A stretch of DNA of 64,000 nucleotides from Helichrysum umbraculigerum. Taxonomy: Eukaryota; Streptophyta; Magnoliopsida; Asterales; Asteraceae. Shown here one piece after another: positions 49,166 through 59,838 of this stretch. The notes under the pieces were generated by a model. The model saw nothing but the letters and a program-made list of their open reading frames with translations, made no database searches and was not told the DNA's origin. The stretch lies in NCBI GenBank assembly GCA_949592205.1, contig CATIUR010000001.1, positions 215,270,250 to 215,334,249 on the forward strand, given 5' to 3'. The first letter of the stretch is position 1. Each line of letters begins with the position of its first letter. A program made the translations under genes and the position numbers.

Positions 49166-51472
49166 TGTGACACCCCCAAATTTAATGATTTGCGGAAGCT
49201 TGATTTGGGTGCCACTAATCAATATACAAAGCACAAAGATAATAATGAACGACCACTATATGCGTCGTTTTAAACTTGTATTAATAAAGTGAACGTTTAC
49301 ATCAAAAATAATATATCACTAGCTCGGTTCCTGAAATTGAGAGATTACATGGCATAATTACTTTTACAAAATATAATAATGCAGTCCAATCTCTAATTGT
49401 ATGTATGCTGACTCGAGCTAGAAGTCCCTGCTTGTGCAGTCAACCTACTGCTGGGTACCTGTGATATATACTAAAATGGGTCAGCGAAAACGCTGGTGAG
49501 CTCACAGGTTTGTAAGTCAATGTATAATTGTCAGAACCGCAAGATTTATAATGAATTTAAAATGCACTTAAGCAAAATAAAAGTTATACTGTCCATGAGC
49601 ACATAGTCTGAGCTTAACTGATTTGTCAGGCCCAATTAAGGAAACCTAACTGATTTGCCTCCTACGAGTGCCTAATCAACACTCGTCTTCCCAAATGCTA
49701 ATACATCCGTTTGACCGATTAGTGCGTGCTAACCCGGATGAGGATTGTCAATCCCATATGATATCATATACTAACATTCACGCTATAAATACTAGAGACT
49801 ATGCTATGGAGGACTTTAAATTGATTAGCTTGAAACTCATGTAGTATTTGAAGTTTGGCACTTGCGTTCTACTTGTAAAACAAAATGAAGTAGTAATATC
49901 ACACCCCTAGTAAAAGTAGTGAAAATGGGGCCATGAAACTCACCTGAGTCTTGAAATGTTTAACTTAATAAACTTGAAGTAATAAGCTGTGAGTTGGTGT
50001 CCAAAGGCTTGAAACCTGAATGTGTCCACGACACTTAAATTGTCATTAATTGTATTGGTATCCCGAAAGACTACCATTTGAATTGTTTGTCTAACTCAAT
50101 GTCCAAATTACCCCGATTTGGTTGATTGTATTGTTACAAGTTACTCCGACTTGTTTGATTTAAATTGATACAAGTTACAACGACTTGTTTGATTTTGAAG
50201 TATGTTTTGAAAACGCGTACGGCCCGTTGGTGACGGTTGTAACAATAGTTCAAAAGGTTATTATATTGTTGCTACAGTGAATTGCTACCGTAACTTTGAC
50301 TTTGAAAATTTCGAGTTTTGAAGGTTCTGTTTTTAGCGACGTAGCCTGCGACGTAGGCTGCGACGTAAGAGTTTTGCGACGTAAAGGGTTACGTCGCTAA
50401 GGTCTACAGTGCTAAGTCAATAGCGACGTAGGGTACTACGTCGCTTATGCGACGTAGGTTCGTTTTTGCGACGTTAAGGTCTGCGTCGCTATGTGCGACG
50501 TTCGCAAGTCAATGCGACGTAGTAGGCTGCGTCGCTGTATGCGACGTTGGGGATATAATGCGACGTAGGTCGCTACGTCGCATCTGCTCCAGACCAAATG
50601 CGACGTACGGGGTCTGATCGGAGTTTCAACTCCAAAAACGCGTTTTCCGGCCATCGATCGGCCTAATATTTTTACCCAACCCATTTTAGGACATTACAAG
50701 GTTATACAAACAACTAGTAAGTTATAAAACTTAAAAACGAGAGTTTTCGGAGTTGTGTCGGAAACTTACAAATCGCCGAAATGAAATTCCGGAAAGGTAG
50801 GATTGTAGATCGTCGCGAGGTGGTCGTTTATTTATAAAGGGGCTTGAAGATCCGAGGTCGTTTGAGGTGTTTATTTTGCGATTTTGATGATTTTTGGTTT
50901 GGGTTTTGTTGAGAGAAAATAGAGAGGTGAGAGATAGAGAAAAAGAGAAATGAAAGAAAGTGGGTGGAAGTGGGGGTTAAATCCCCATTTTCGCCCCGCG
51001 TTCCCGCTCCGTGCGGTGTTCGTTTGCTCCGTCGTTAAAACGTTAAATAATTATTTTATATATTAGTTGTTACTTTTAAAAATACAATTTATTACGTTAT
51101 ATTTTATTTAAATATTTTACAAACCACTTAATATTTGAATTATAAAAGGTAAGTTAATTTGTTTGCGCGTTTTACATTTTTAAGTTGTGTAACTTTCTGA
51201 TTGTACGGTACGAACGAATATGAATTATTAAAATAATCATACTTTCGACATAGAAGTGTTATTTAATAAAAGTTGATCACCAACGTCCGTATTTATTTAA
51301 TCGAATTACATTTGATTTGAACTCGTACGATTTAAACAAATCGCATAATTGTAGATATATATTCAACAATATATATGAAAATTGATACATTAATTAGCCT
51401 ATCACAGAACTAATTACATGTACTAAAACTTGATTAGGCACTAATTATAGTCCTAAATTGACGGTTGTCACA
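49166..51472 (-). repeat. 3' LTR of T1
   Basis: TGTGACACCCCCAAATTTAA to TTGTCACA on +. It contains a GC-rich hairpin cluster at 50335-50610. Confidence 0.96.
50335..50610 (-). repeat. GC-rich hairpin cluster in 3' LTR of T1, GCGACGTA type
   Basis: About 15 copies of GCGACGT or its complement ACGTCGC. Perfect foldbacks include TGCGACGTAG with CTACGTCGCA around GTCG (about 50559-50582), AGCGACGTAG with CTACGTCGCT around GGTA, and GCGACGTAA with TTACGTCGC around AGGG. The apparent 79-aa ORF here is a by-product of the repeats. Confidence 0.88.
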
Positions 51473-51507
51473 TTCTCCCCCTGTTAGAAGAATTTCGTCC
51501 CGAAATT
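51473..51507 (-). other. Polypurine tract and pre-PPT palindrome of T1
   Basis: Sense reading AACAGGGGGAGAA adjoins the LTR. AATTTCG/CGAAATT (51491-51507) is a perfect inverted repeat that touches the stop codon of the polyprotein. Confidence 0.88.
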
Positions 51508-54500
51508 TAAGCCGAAGTTGTGTTTGACGTTGAATCAGTGAAGAGTTGAGGATACTTGAGTCGTATCTGGTCTTCCCGTTCCCAGGTAAATTCCGGACCG
51601 CGCCGCGAATTCCACCTAACCTTGACAATGGGAATACGACTTTGTTTAAGTTGTTTGACCTCACGGTCCATGATTTCTGCGGGTTCCTCAATAAAGTGAA
51701 GTTTCTCGTCAACTCGAATTTCATCGAGTGGAATGATAAGTGTCTCATCAGACAGACACTTCTTCAGATTTGAAACATGAAATGTGGGATGCACGCTGCT
51801 GAGCTCAGATGGCAGCTGCAATCGATAAGCCACTGGACCAATCCTTTCGAGGATCTCGAATGGTCCAATGTATCTGGGATTCAACTTCCCTCGTTTGCCA
51901 AATCGGATGACGCCTTTCCAAGGCGATACTTTGAGTAGAACTCGATCCCCAACCTGGAACTCGAGTGGTTTGCGTCTCACGTCAGCATAACTTTTCTGAC
52001 GATCACGCGCGGCTTTGAGTTTGTTTTGGATTTCTACGATCCTCTCGGTTGTTTCGTGTATGATTTCTGGACCCGTGAGTTGGCTATCCCCAACTTCGGT
52101 CCAACAGATAGGTGAACGGCACTTACGACCGTACAGTGCCTCGAAGGGAGCAGCTTTGATGCTGGTATGGTAACTGTTGTTGTACGAGAACTCGCACAAT
52201 GGTAGGTGTTTTTCCCAGTTTACACCGAAGTCTACTACGCAGGACCGTAGCATGTCTTCAAGTGTTTGAATGGTTCGTTCACTTTGGCCGTCTGTTTGAG
52301 GATGGTATGCGGTACTCATATCAAGTCGAGTACCCAGAGATTTTTGAAGTGATTGCCAAAATTGTGAAGTGAAACGACTATCTCTATCGGAGATAATTGA
52401 AATTGGAACACCGTGTTTGGTCACGATTTCCTTTAGATAAATGTTGGTGAGGCGTTCCATTTTGTCGGATTCCTTGATTGCCAGGAAGTGAGCAGATTTG
52501 GTGAGACGATCTACGATCACCCAAATGGTATCGCAACCGTTCGAGGATCGAGGTAGTTTGGTTATGAAGTCCATGGCAATTTGCTCCCTTTTCCATTCAG
52601 GAAGACTGGGTTGTTGAAGTAAACCAGAAGGTTTTTGATATTCGATTTTGACTTTGGAGCAAGTAAGGCACTTGCTGACATAGGTGGCGATTTCAGATTT
52701 CATGTTCGGCCACCAGTAGAAGTCCTTGATACCGTGGTACATTTTATCAGATCCCGGATGGATAGAGTATTTGGACTTGTGAGCTTCATCCATCACCAAG
52801 TCTCGTAGGTTCCCAAATTTAGGCATCCAGATTCGGTTTGAGAAATACCTAATCCCGTTAGGTTTGACTTCGAATTGTTTATCCATGCCTCGCAAGGCTT
52901 CATCTTTGACATTCTCGGGTTTTAAGGCTTCGAGTTGAGCAGTGAGAATTTGAATGTTTAAATTGTTGTGAATGGTCATACTGAGGGCTCGAACCCGAAG
53001 TGGTTTCACTCGCTCTTTTCGACTGAGGGCGTCAGCAACAACATTTGCTTTGCCTGGATGATATTTGAGTTCACAGTCGTAATCGGTAAGCAACTCGACC
53101 CATCGACGTTGCCTCATGTTGAGATCCTTCTGATCGAATATGTGTTGAAGGCTTTTATGGTCGGTAAAGATTGTACATCTGGTACCATAAAGGTAATGTC
53201 TCCAGATTTTGAGGGCAAAAACGACAGCTCCTAGTTCGAGGTCGTGGGTGGTGTAATTCTTTTCATGAATCTTGAGCTGTCGGGAAGCATAAGCTATGAC
53301 TTTGTCTCGTTGCATAAGCACACAACCGAGACCTAGATGTGAAGCATCGCAGTATACCACGAAGTCATCAGTGCCTTCGGGTAATGAGAGGATAGGAGCA
53401 CTGCAAAGCTTTTGCTTTAAGAGTTGAAATGCCGACTCTTGTTTCTCAGTCCAGTCAAACTTTTTGTCTTTCTGGGTCAGAGTCGTGAGTGGTATGGCTA
53501 TCTTGGAGAAATTTTCAATGAATCTTCGATAGTACCCGGCAAGTCCCAAAAACTGCCGTACTTCGGTTGGAGTGGTTGGCGATTGCCAATCTTTGATAGC
53601 CTCGATTTTTGACGGGTCAACGTGAATCCCCTGACTGTCAATCACGTGACCAAGGAATTGAACGGTTTTGATCCAGAACTCACACTTAGAGAACTTGGCA
53701 TAGAGCTCCTCGTGTTTAAGCAGTTCAAGGATGGTTTTGAGGTGTTGCGCGTGTTCTTCTTTGCTTCGTGAATATATAAGGATGTCGTCGATGAAGACAA
53801 TGACAAATTTGTCAAGATAAGGCTTGCACACCCTATTCATAAGATCCATGAATACCGCCGGTGCGTTGGTTAGGCCGAATGGCATCACTTGGAATTCGTA
53901 ATGCCCGTAACGGGTTCTGAAAGCGGTTTTTGGAATATCGGCATTGCGAACACGCAATTGGTGATAACCGGATCGGAGATCAATCTTTGAATAACAACTC
54001 GACCCTTGAAGTTGGTCGAACAAATCATCGATTCGAGGGAGTGGATACCGGTTCTTGACAGTTAACTTGTTCAACTCTCGATAGTCGATACACATTCGAA
54101 AAGAACCATCTTTCTTCTTAACAAATAGGACCGGAGCTCCCCAAGGTGAAGAACTCGGCCTGATAAACCCTCGTTCCAGGAGTTCCTGTAACTGGGTGGA
54201 CAACTCCTGAAGTTCGGATGGAGCTAAACGGTATGGTGCTCGGGCCACAGGCGCAGCACCTGGTACAAGATCGATTGAGAACTCAACCTGTCTTGGTGGT
54301 GGTAGACCAGGTAGTTCTTCAGGAAAGACTTCTGGAAAGTCTCGAACAATTGGAACATCCTCAAGTCGCTTCTCCTCCGACTTTTTCTCCATGATGTGCG
54401 CGAGGATTGCAGGATAACCCTTTCTCAGAAATTTTCGGGTTTTTAAACAAGATATGAGGTTGAGCCTCGTCCCTCCGGTCTCCCCCTGTATGACTAGGGT

Positions 54501-55946
54501 TCTACCGACAGTGAGAGGTATGCGAACAATTTTGTCATAGCAGATGATTTCGGCGCGATGTTTGGATAACCAGTCCATGCCTACGATGACATCGAAACTT
54601 CCTATCTCAATGGGCATAAGATCTATGGGGAAGGTTTCGTCGGCTAGATTTAAAGTGCAATTAGGTATCACACTATCGGTTTCTATCAGCTTGCCATTTG
54701 CTAACTCTACGGTGTACTTAACGTCTAAAGCAACAGGTGTAATGTCAAGTAGAGGACAAAATTCATCAGAAATAAAACTCCTATCGGCACCAGTATCAAA
54801 CAGTATGGAAGCAGTTAAATTGTTGAGGAGGAACATACCCGTGACCACATTCGGGTCTAGACGGGCGTCCCCGGAGTTGATCACGAAAGCGGTACTTTTG
54901 GCGTTGTTGTTGTTGCGGGAGTTGTTGTTGTTGTTGCCCTTATTTTTCAACTTTGGGCAAGAATCCCTGAAGTGTCCTGGGTTTCCACATTCATAGCAGG
55001 ACTTAGGTTGTCGGGTATTTCTGTCAGAGAGGTTGTTGTTGGATTTGGGGGCTCGGCAATCTTTAGTCAAATGCCCTTGCCTCCTGCAGTTGTTGCAAGG
55101 AGTACCGCACTGACCAAAATGATGGTAGTTACACTTGGGACAATAAGGTCTGCCCCCGGTGTAGCTGTGGGTGGTTTCAGAGTTGGAGGTGTAGACTTGG
55201 ATGACATTGTTTTTCTTGCTTGAGTTATGGTGGTGTTCAGTGGATTTGCGTTTGTTGGAGGATGAGGTGTTGGAGGTCTCACGGCTGACAACTAGGGCCA
55301 TGAGTTCGTGGGCCAATCGAATGGCACTCTCAGTAGTGGTTGGTTTGGATGAGGCGACGTTTCCCTGGATGTTCTCAGGAAGTCCGCGGATGTATTTCTT
55401 GATGCCCTTACTTTCTGGTTCGACCAAACCCGGGCATAATAAGGCAAACTGCTGGAACTTGGTGGTATAATCAGCAACATCATTTCCCTGCACTTCCAGA
55501 TGCCAGAATTCTTCTTCCAGCCTATGCAATTCTTCTTCAGGACAGTACTTTTCTGTCAGCTTCTTCTTCAGTTCGGCCCAAGGAAGTCGGTTTGCAACCT
55601 CAAGGCCTACAGAGTTTGCATGGGTTTTCCACCACGTGAGTGCACCTTCCTGAAAGGTGTAAGCAGCGAATTTGACCTTGTTGTTCTCAGTGCAGTCGCA
55701 GAGACTGAAAACAGATTCCATGCGCTCAATCCAACGGATCAAACCAATGGCACCTTCCGTGCCCTTGAAGTATAGTGGTTTACAGCTAAGGAAATCCTTA
55801 TAGGAGCAGGGTTTGGGCGGTGGAGTATTGGTTGCGGTGTCCTCACTACCAGGTGGTGTTCGGGTAGCCAAGGCTTCAGTCACACTGCGGGCAATTATTC
55901 CCGCGATCTCAGCTTCGCTAAGGGTAATTTGACGACGTGGAGGCAT
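51507..55946 (-). CDS. Tekay-type Gag-Pol polyprotein
   Basis: 1479 residues, single frame, starting MPPRRQ. Gag core is about 60-220. Zinc-binding stretches: CPKCNYHHFGQC (269-280), CNNCRRQGHLTKDC (284-297) and CYECGNPGHFRDSC (317-330). Protease active site FDTGAD (383-388). Reverse transcriptase about 560-740 with catalytic FIDD (718-721). RNase H about 860-975 with acidic residues D867, E904, D929 and D972. Integrase with an HHCC finger (H1056, H1063, C1093, C1096) and catalytic D1126, D1187, E1223 in D-D35-E spacing. A GPF motif at 1361-1363. A C-terminal chromodomain-like segment, about 1420-1468 (VKVRWNSRRGPEFTWERED), the feature of chromoviruses that guides integration to chromatin. 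All catalytic residues are present. Clade assignment to Tekay/Del rests on this tail and the pre-PPT palindrome. It probably supplies proteins for the non-coding elements in the window. Confidence 0.97.
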   Translation of the reverse strand: MPPRRQITLSEAEIAGIIARSVTEALATRTPPGSEDTATNTPPPKPCSYKDFLSCKPLYFKGTEGAIGLIRWIERMESVFSLCDCTENNKVKFAAYTFQEGALTWWKTHANSVGLEVANRLPWAELKKKLTEKYCPEEELHRLEEEFWHLEVQGNDVADYTTKFQQFALLCPGLVEPESKGIKKYIRGLPENIQGNVASSKPTTTESAIRLAHELMALVVSRETSNTSSSNKRKSTEHHHNSSKKNNVIQVYTSNSETTHSYTGGRPYCPKCNYHHFGQCGTPCNNCRRQGHLTKDCRAPKSNNNLSDRNTRQPKSCYECGNPGHFRDSCPKLKNKGNNNNNSRNNNNAKSTAFVINSGDARLDPNVVTGMFLLNNLTASILFDTGADRSFISDEFCPLLDITPVALDVKYTVELANGKLIETDSVIPNCTLNLADETFPIDLMPIEIGSFDVIVGMDWLSKHRAEIICYDKIVRIPLTVGRTLVIQGETGGTRLNLISCLKTRKFLRKGYPAILAHIMEKKSEEKRLEDVPIVRDFPEVFPEELPGLPPPRQVEFSIDLVPGAAPVARAPYRLAPSELQELSTQLQELLERGFIRPSSSPWGAPVLFVKKKDGSFRMCIDYRELNKLTVKNRYPLPRIDDLFDQLQGSSCYSKIDLRSGYHQLRVRNADIPKTAFRTRYGHYEFQVMPFGLTNAPAVFMDLMNRVCKPYLDKFVIVFIDDILIYSRSKEEHAQHLKTILELLKHEELYAKFSKCEFWIKTVQFLGHVIDSQGIHVDPSKIEAIKDWQSPTTPTEVRQFLGLAGYYRRFIENFSKIAIPLTTLTQKDKKFDWTEKQESAFQLLKQKLCSAPILSLPEGTDDFVVYCDASHLGLGCVLMQRDKVIAYASRQLKIHEKNYTTHDLELGAVVFALKIWRHYLYGTRCTIFTDHKSLQHIFDQKDLNMRQRRWVELLTDYDCELKYHPGKANVVADALSRKERVKPLRVRALSMTIHNNLNIQILTAQLEALKPENVKDEALRGMDKQFEVKPNGIRYFSNRIWMPKFGNLRDLVMDEAHKSKYSIHPGSDKMYHGIKDFYWWPNMKSEIATYVSKCLTCSKVKIEYQKPSGLLQQPSLPEWKREQIAMDFITKLPRSSNGCDTIWVIVDRLTKSAHFLAIKESDKMERLTNIYLKEIVTKHGVPISIISDRDSRFTSQFWQSLQKSLGTRLDMSTAYHPQTDGQSERTIQTLEDMLRSCVVDFGVNWEKHLPLCEFSYNNSYHTSIKAAPFEALYGRKCRSPICWTEVGDSQLTGPEIIHETTERIVEIQNKLKAARDRQKSYADVRRKPLEFQVGDRVLLKVSPWKGVIRFGKRGKLNPRYIGPFEILERIGPVAYRLQLPSELSSVHPTFHVSNLKKCLSDETLIIPLDEIRVDEKLHFIEEPAEIMDREVKQLKQSRIPIVKVRWNSRRGPEFTWEREDQIRLKYPQLFTDSTSNTTSA

Positions 55947-56387
55947 GATGCTGAGTAAGAAAGAACAAGGAAATGAAATAAGATACTAGTCCGAGTATGA
56001 TGAACTAGTGGTGTGTTTGTCATTCCGAGACAAAACGTTTGAAAGAAAGAGGCCTATATTCATATAATATAATACAATATAGCTTAAAGTTGTAATGAGG
56101 TCTATTCATGTAAATATATGTATATCACATAATAACCTATTGAGTGTCTAGCACAGAAGTGTTTTTGAGTCCCGTTTCTCTCGAGGTCAGAGTCAACTAA
56201 TGCATTCCTGTTCAACATAACTCTTTCAGATTTCACATCATCTTTCTTTAATTGTACATAGTTGATCAGGCTATGTTAAATTAAAGTCGTATGATGTAAT
56301 CCCTGAACTAGTCATAACTAATAAGGAATACTGCCTAACGGTCATAGTCTAGGCCCACTAAATGCAACCTAGTTCACTATAACCTTA
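55947..56387 (-). other. 5' leader of T1
   Basis: Untranslated 441 bases between primer site and gag ATG. No ORF of note. It contains the strong stem-loop at 56246-56286. Confidence 0.85.
56246..56286 (-). other. Stem-loop with palindromic apical loop in the T1 leader (putative dimer-initiation site)
   Basis: A 41-base hairpin: the outer 7-bp stem CTTTAAT/ATTAAAG, a symmetric 3x3 internal loop, an inner 6-bp stem ACATAG/CTATGT, and a 9-base loop (sense CCTGATCAA) with self-complementary TGATCA at 56263-56268. It lies about 110 bases after the primer site and 300 before the gag ATG, where retroviral dimerisation and packaging signals sit. The loop differs from the loop of A and B at one base. 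Confidence 0.72.
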
Positions 56388-56400
56388 GTCTCTGATACCA
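56388..56400 (-). other. Primer-binding site of T1 (tRNA-iMet)
   Basis: Sense reading TGGTATCAGAGAC, three bases from the LTR at 56404; 11 of the first 11 bases match the initiator tRNA end. Confidence 0.9.
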
Positions 56401-56403
56401 ATC

Positions 56404-58710
56404 TGTGACACCCCCAAATTTAATGATTTGCGGAAGCTTGATTTGGGTGCCACTAATCAATATACAAAGCACAAAGATAATAATGAACGACCACTATATG
56501 CGTCGTTTTAAACTTGTATTAATAAAGTGAACGTTTACATCAAAAATAATATATCACTAGCTCGGTTCCTGAAATTGAGAGATTACATGGCATAATTACT
56601 TTTACAAAATATAATAATGCAGTCCAATCTCTAATTGTATGTATGCTGACTCGAGCTAGAAGTCCCTGCTTGTGCAGTCAACCTACTGCTGGGTACCTGT
56701 GATATATACTAAAATGGGTCAGCGAAAACGCTGGTGAGCTCACAGGTTTGTAAGTCAATGTATAATTGTCAGAACCGCAAGATTTATAATGAATTTAAAA
56801 TGCACTTAAGCAAAATAAAAGTTATACTGTCCATGAGCACATAGTCTGAGCTTAACTGATTTGTCAGGCCCAATTAAGGAAACCTAACTGATTTGCCTCC
56901 TACGAGTGCCTAATCAACACTCGTCTTCCCAAATGCTAATACATCCGTTTGACCGATTAGTGCGTGCTAACCCGGATGAGGATTGTCAATCCCATATGAT
57001 ATCATATACTAACATTCACGCTATAAATACTAGAGACTATGCTATGGAGGACTTTAAATTGATTAGCTTGAAACTCATGTAGTATTTGAAGTTTGGCACT
57101 TGCGTTCTACTTGTAAAACAAAATGAAGTAGTAATATCACACCCCTAGTAAAAGTAGTGAAAATGGGGCCATGAAACTCACCTGAGTCTTGAAATGTTTA
57201 ACTTAATAAACTTGAAGTAATAAGCTGTGAGTTGGTGTCCAAAGGCTTGAAACCTGAATGTGTCCACGACACTTAAATTGTCATTAATTGTATTGGTATC
57301 CCGAAAGACTACCATTTGAATTGTTTGTCTAACTCAATGTCCAAATTACCCCGATTTGGTTGATTGTATTGTTACAAGTTACTCCGACTTGTTTGATTTA
57401 AATTGATACAAGTTACAACGACTTGTTTGATTTTGAAGTATGTTTTGAAAACGCGTACGGCCCGTTGGTGACGGTTGTAACAATAGTTCAAAAGGTTATT
57501 ATATTGTTGCTACAGTGAATTGCTACCGTAACTTTGACTTTGAAAATTTCGAGTTTTGAAGGTTCTGTTTTTAGCGACGTAGCCTGCGACGTAGGCTGCG
57601 ACGTAAGAGTTTTGCGACGTAAAGGGTTACGTCGCTAAGGTCTACAGTGCTAAGTCAATAGCGACGTAGGGTACTACGTCGCTTATGCGACGTAGGTTCG
57701 TTTTTGCGACGTTAAGGTCTGCGTCGCTATGTGCGACGTTCGCAAGTCAATGCGACGTAGTAGGCTGCGTCGCTGTATGCGACGTTGGGGATATAATGCG
57801 ACGTAGGTCGCTACGTCGCATCTGCTCCAGAACAAATGCGACGTACGGGGTCTGATCGGAGTTTCAACTCCAAAAACGCGTTTTCCGGCCATCGATCGGC
57901 CTAATATTTTTACCCAACCCATTTTAGGACATTACAAGGTTATACAAACAACTAGTAAGTTATAAAACTTAAAAACGAGAGTTTTCGGAGTTGTGTCGGA
58001 AACTTACAAATCGCCGAAATGAAATTCCGGAAAGGTAGGATTGTAGATCGTCGCGAGGTGGTCGTTTATTTATAAAGGGGCTTGAAGATCCGAGGTCGTT
58101 TGAGGTGTTTATTTTGCGATTTTGATGATTTTTGGTTTGGGTTTTGTTGAGAGAAAATAGAGAGGTGAGAGATAGAGAAAAAGAGAAATGAAAGAAAGTG
58201 GGTGGAAGTGGGGGTTAAATCCCCATTTTCGCCCCGCGTTCCCGCTCCGTGCGGTGTTCGTTTGCTCCGTCGTTAAAACGTTAAATAATTATTTTATATA
58301 TTAGTTGTTACTTTTAAAAATACAATTTATTACGTTATATTTTATTTAAATATTTTACAAACCACTTAATATTTGAATTATAAAAGGTAAGTTAATTTGT
58401 TTGCGCGTTTTACATTTTTAAGTTGTGTAACTTTCTGATTGTACGGTACGAACGAATATGAATTATTAAAATAATCATACTTTCGACATAGAAGTGTTAT
58501 TTAATAAAAGTTGATCACCAACGTCCGTATTTATTTAATCGAATTACATTTGATTTGAACTCGTACGATTTAAACAAATCGCATAATTGTAGATATATAT
58601 TCAACAATATATATGAAAATTGATACATTAATTAGCCTATCACAGAACTAATTACATGTACTAAAACTTGATTAGGCACTAATTATAGTCCTAAATTGAC
58701 GGTTGTCACA
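56404..58710 (-). repeat. 5' LTR of T1
   Basis: Practically identical to 49166-51472; the offset is 7238 throughout. Its hairpin cluster is at 57573-57848. Confidence 0.96.
57573..57848 (-). repeat. GC-rich hairpin cluster in 5' LTR of T1
   Basis: Copy of 50335-50610, with one base changed (CCAGAACAAATG here versus CCAGACCAAATG). Confidence 0.88.
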
Positions 58711-59394
58711 GTGTCAAACTTGATAATAACTATGTTACAAAGTGATGAATGTGACTAGATGTTTATGTGTTTAGCATTGATCATAATTGGGTTGAATGAT
58801 GATCTTTGTATTGAAAGTGTTAAGATAGAAAATCAAAGTGGTCAACGAGTCCAAATGTGTGTTAACAAGTTGTGAAAAGTTAAAGTGATTATGAATTTGA
58901 AAAATTTGTTGAAATTGATTTAAAAATGATGATTTTAATGTGAATTGGTGTTTTAGAGTTATAGCATAATACCAATATTGAAAATGGTTTTGTTTGACTT
59001 GGAATAGTCAAGAAAGTGTGAATTGACTGTTTGAATAGTGGTTATATGGGTTGAAACCCAAATGGGTTGTTAAAGTACCCAAATGGGTCGGTTATTGGTC
59101 AAATGGTTAAAATGCATGTTGGTTCGAAAATAATGAATGTTAAAGTGACTTTAAGTCATAAGTATAGTAACAAAGTGCGTGGAAGTATTTTGGATAGTCA
59201 ATGTGGTTGTTTGGTAAAATTTGCCCATTTGAACCCCTAAACGGGTCAATGAGTTAAAACATGATAGGACAAGTATATGAGGGTGTTGAAAGTGCCCACA
59301 CGTCACTAATGTATATAGAAACATGTTGGTAAAAGGTGAAAGTCAGAAACCAAGTCGTTTGAAATATAGCGTGTCAACCAAAATGGTCGAAAAT

Positions 59395-59545
59395 GGTCAA
59401 AAATGAGTCGTACGTCCGTTTTCTCGTAAAACGAGTAAATTGAAAAAGTGTAAAAAGGGAAAGTTTCATTTTAGCATAGTGGATGTTCCTGCAAAATTTT
59501 AGAGTCTAACTCTAAAAGAGTAAAAAGTTATACGCGTTTGAAATT
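59395..59545 (+). other. Conserved box upstream of the hairpin array in D
   Basis: Series GGTCAAAAATGAG, TACGTCCGTTTTCTCG, GAAAAAGTGTAAAAA, GCAAAATTTTAG. The same ordered words precede the hairpin clusters in C (about 42190-42040, minus) and at about 12120-11940 (minus). Confidence 0.65.
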
Positions 59546-59585
59546 GGCTAAAAATAAGATTTTTCTGAATCTCAGATTTATGCTT

Positions 59586-59838
59586 GGGAACGCGATCCCA
59601 ACAAGTTTTTCTGGATCGCGTTCGTACGTGTTATTTTGTCTCAGATTATTTTATGCTTGGGAACGCGATCCCAGCCATTTTCCAGGATCGCGTTTGTGTG
59701 TGTATTTCTTGTTCAGATGCGTTTTCTCTTGGGAACGCGATCCCGCTCACTTCTCCGGATCGCGTTTGTATGCCTAATTTGGTTACAGAATATTTTTCAA
59801 TAGGGAACGCGATCCTGACCTGTTTCCCGGATCGCGTT
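59586..59838 (+). repeat. Array of four hairpins with 72-base period in D
   Basis: Units start at 59586, 59659, 59731 and 59803 (spacing 73, 72, 72). Each has AACGCGATCC and, after a 13-14-base loop of changing sequence, the exact complement GGATCGCGTT. The arms are invariant in all four units while loops and spacers have drifted. Confidence 0.9.

Larger units (their letters stand above)
49166..58710 (-). mobile_element. Element T1: intact Tekay-type Ty3/gypsy chromovirus
   Basis: Two 2307-base LTRs (49166-51472 and 56404-58710) with apparently one base difference (near 50594 versus 57832). A perfect 5-base target duplication GTGTC (49161-49165 and 58711-58715). A primer site, a polypurine tract and an uninterrupted polyprotein. 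All parts needed for autonomous transposition are visible, and the LTR identity implies a very recent insertion. It lies antisense inside element D. Confidence 0.96.

Noticed and set aside
52968..55775. Plus-strand ORFs inside the T1 polyprotein region
   Set aside because: Antisense shadows of the gag-pol gene.
50445..57922. 79-aa ORFs in the T1 LTRs
   Set aside because: Produced by the GCGACGTA hairpin array; no protein-like composition or conservation.
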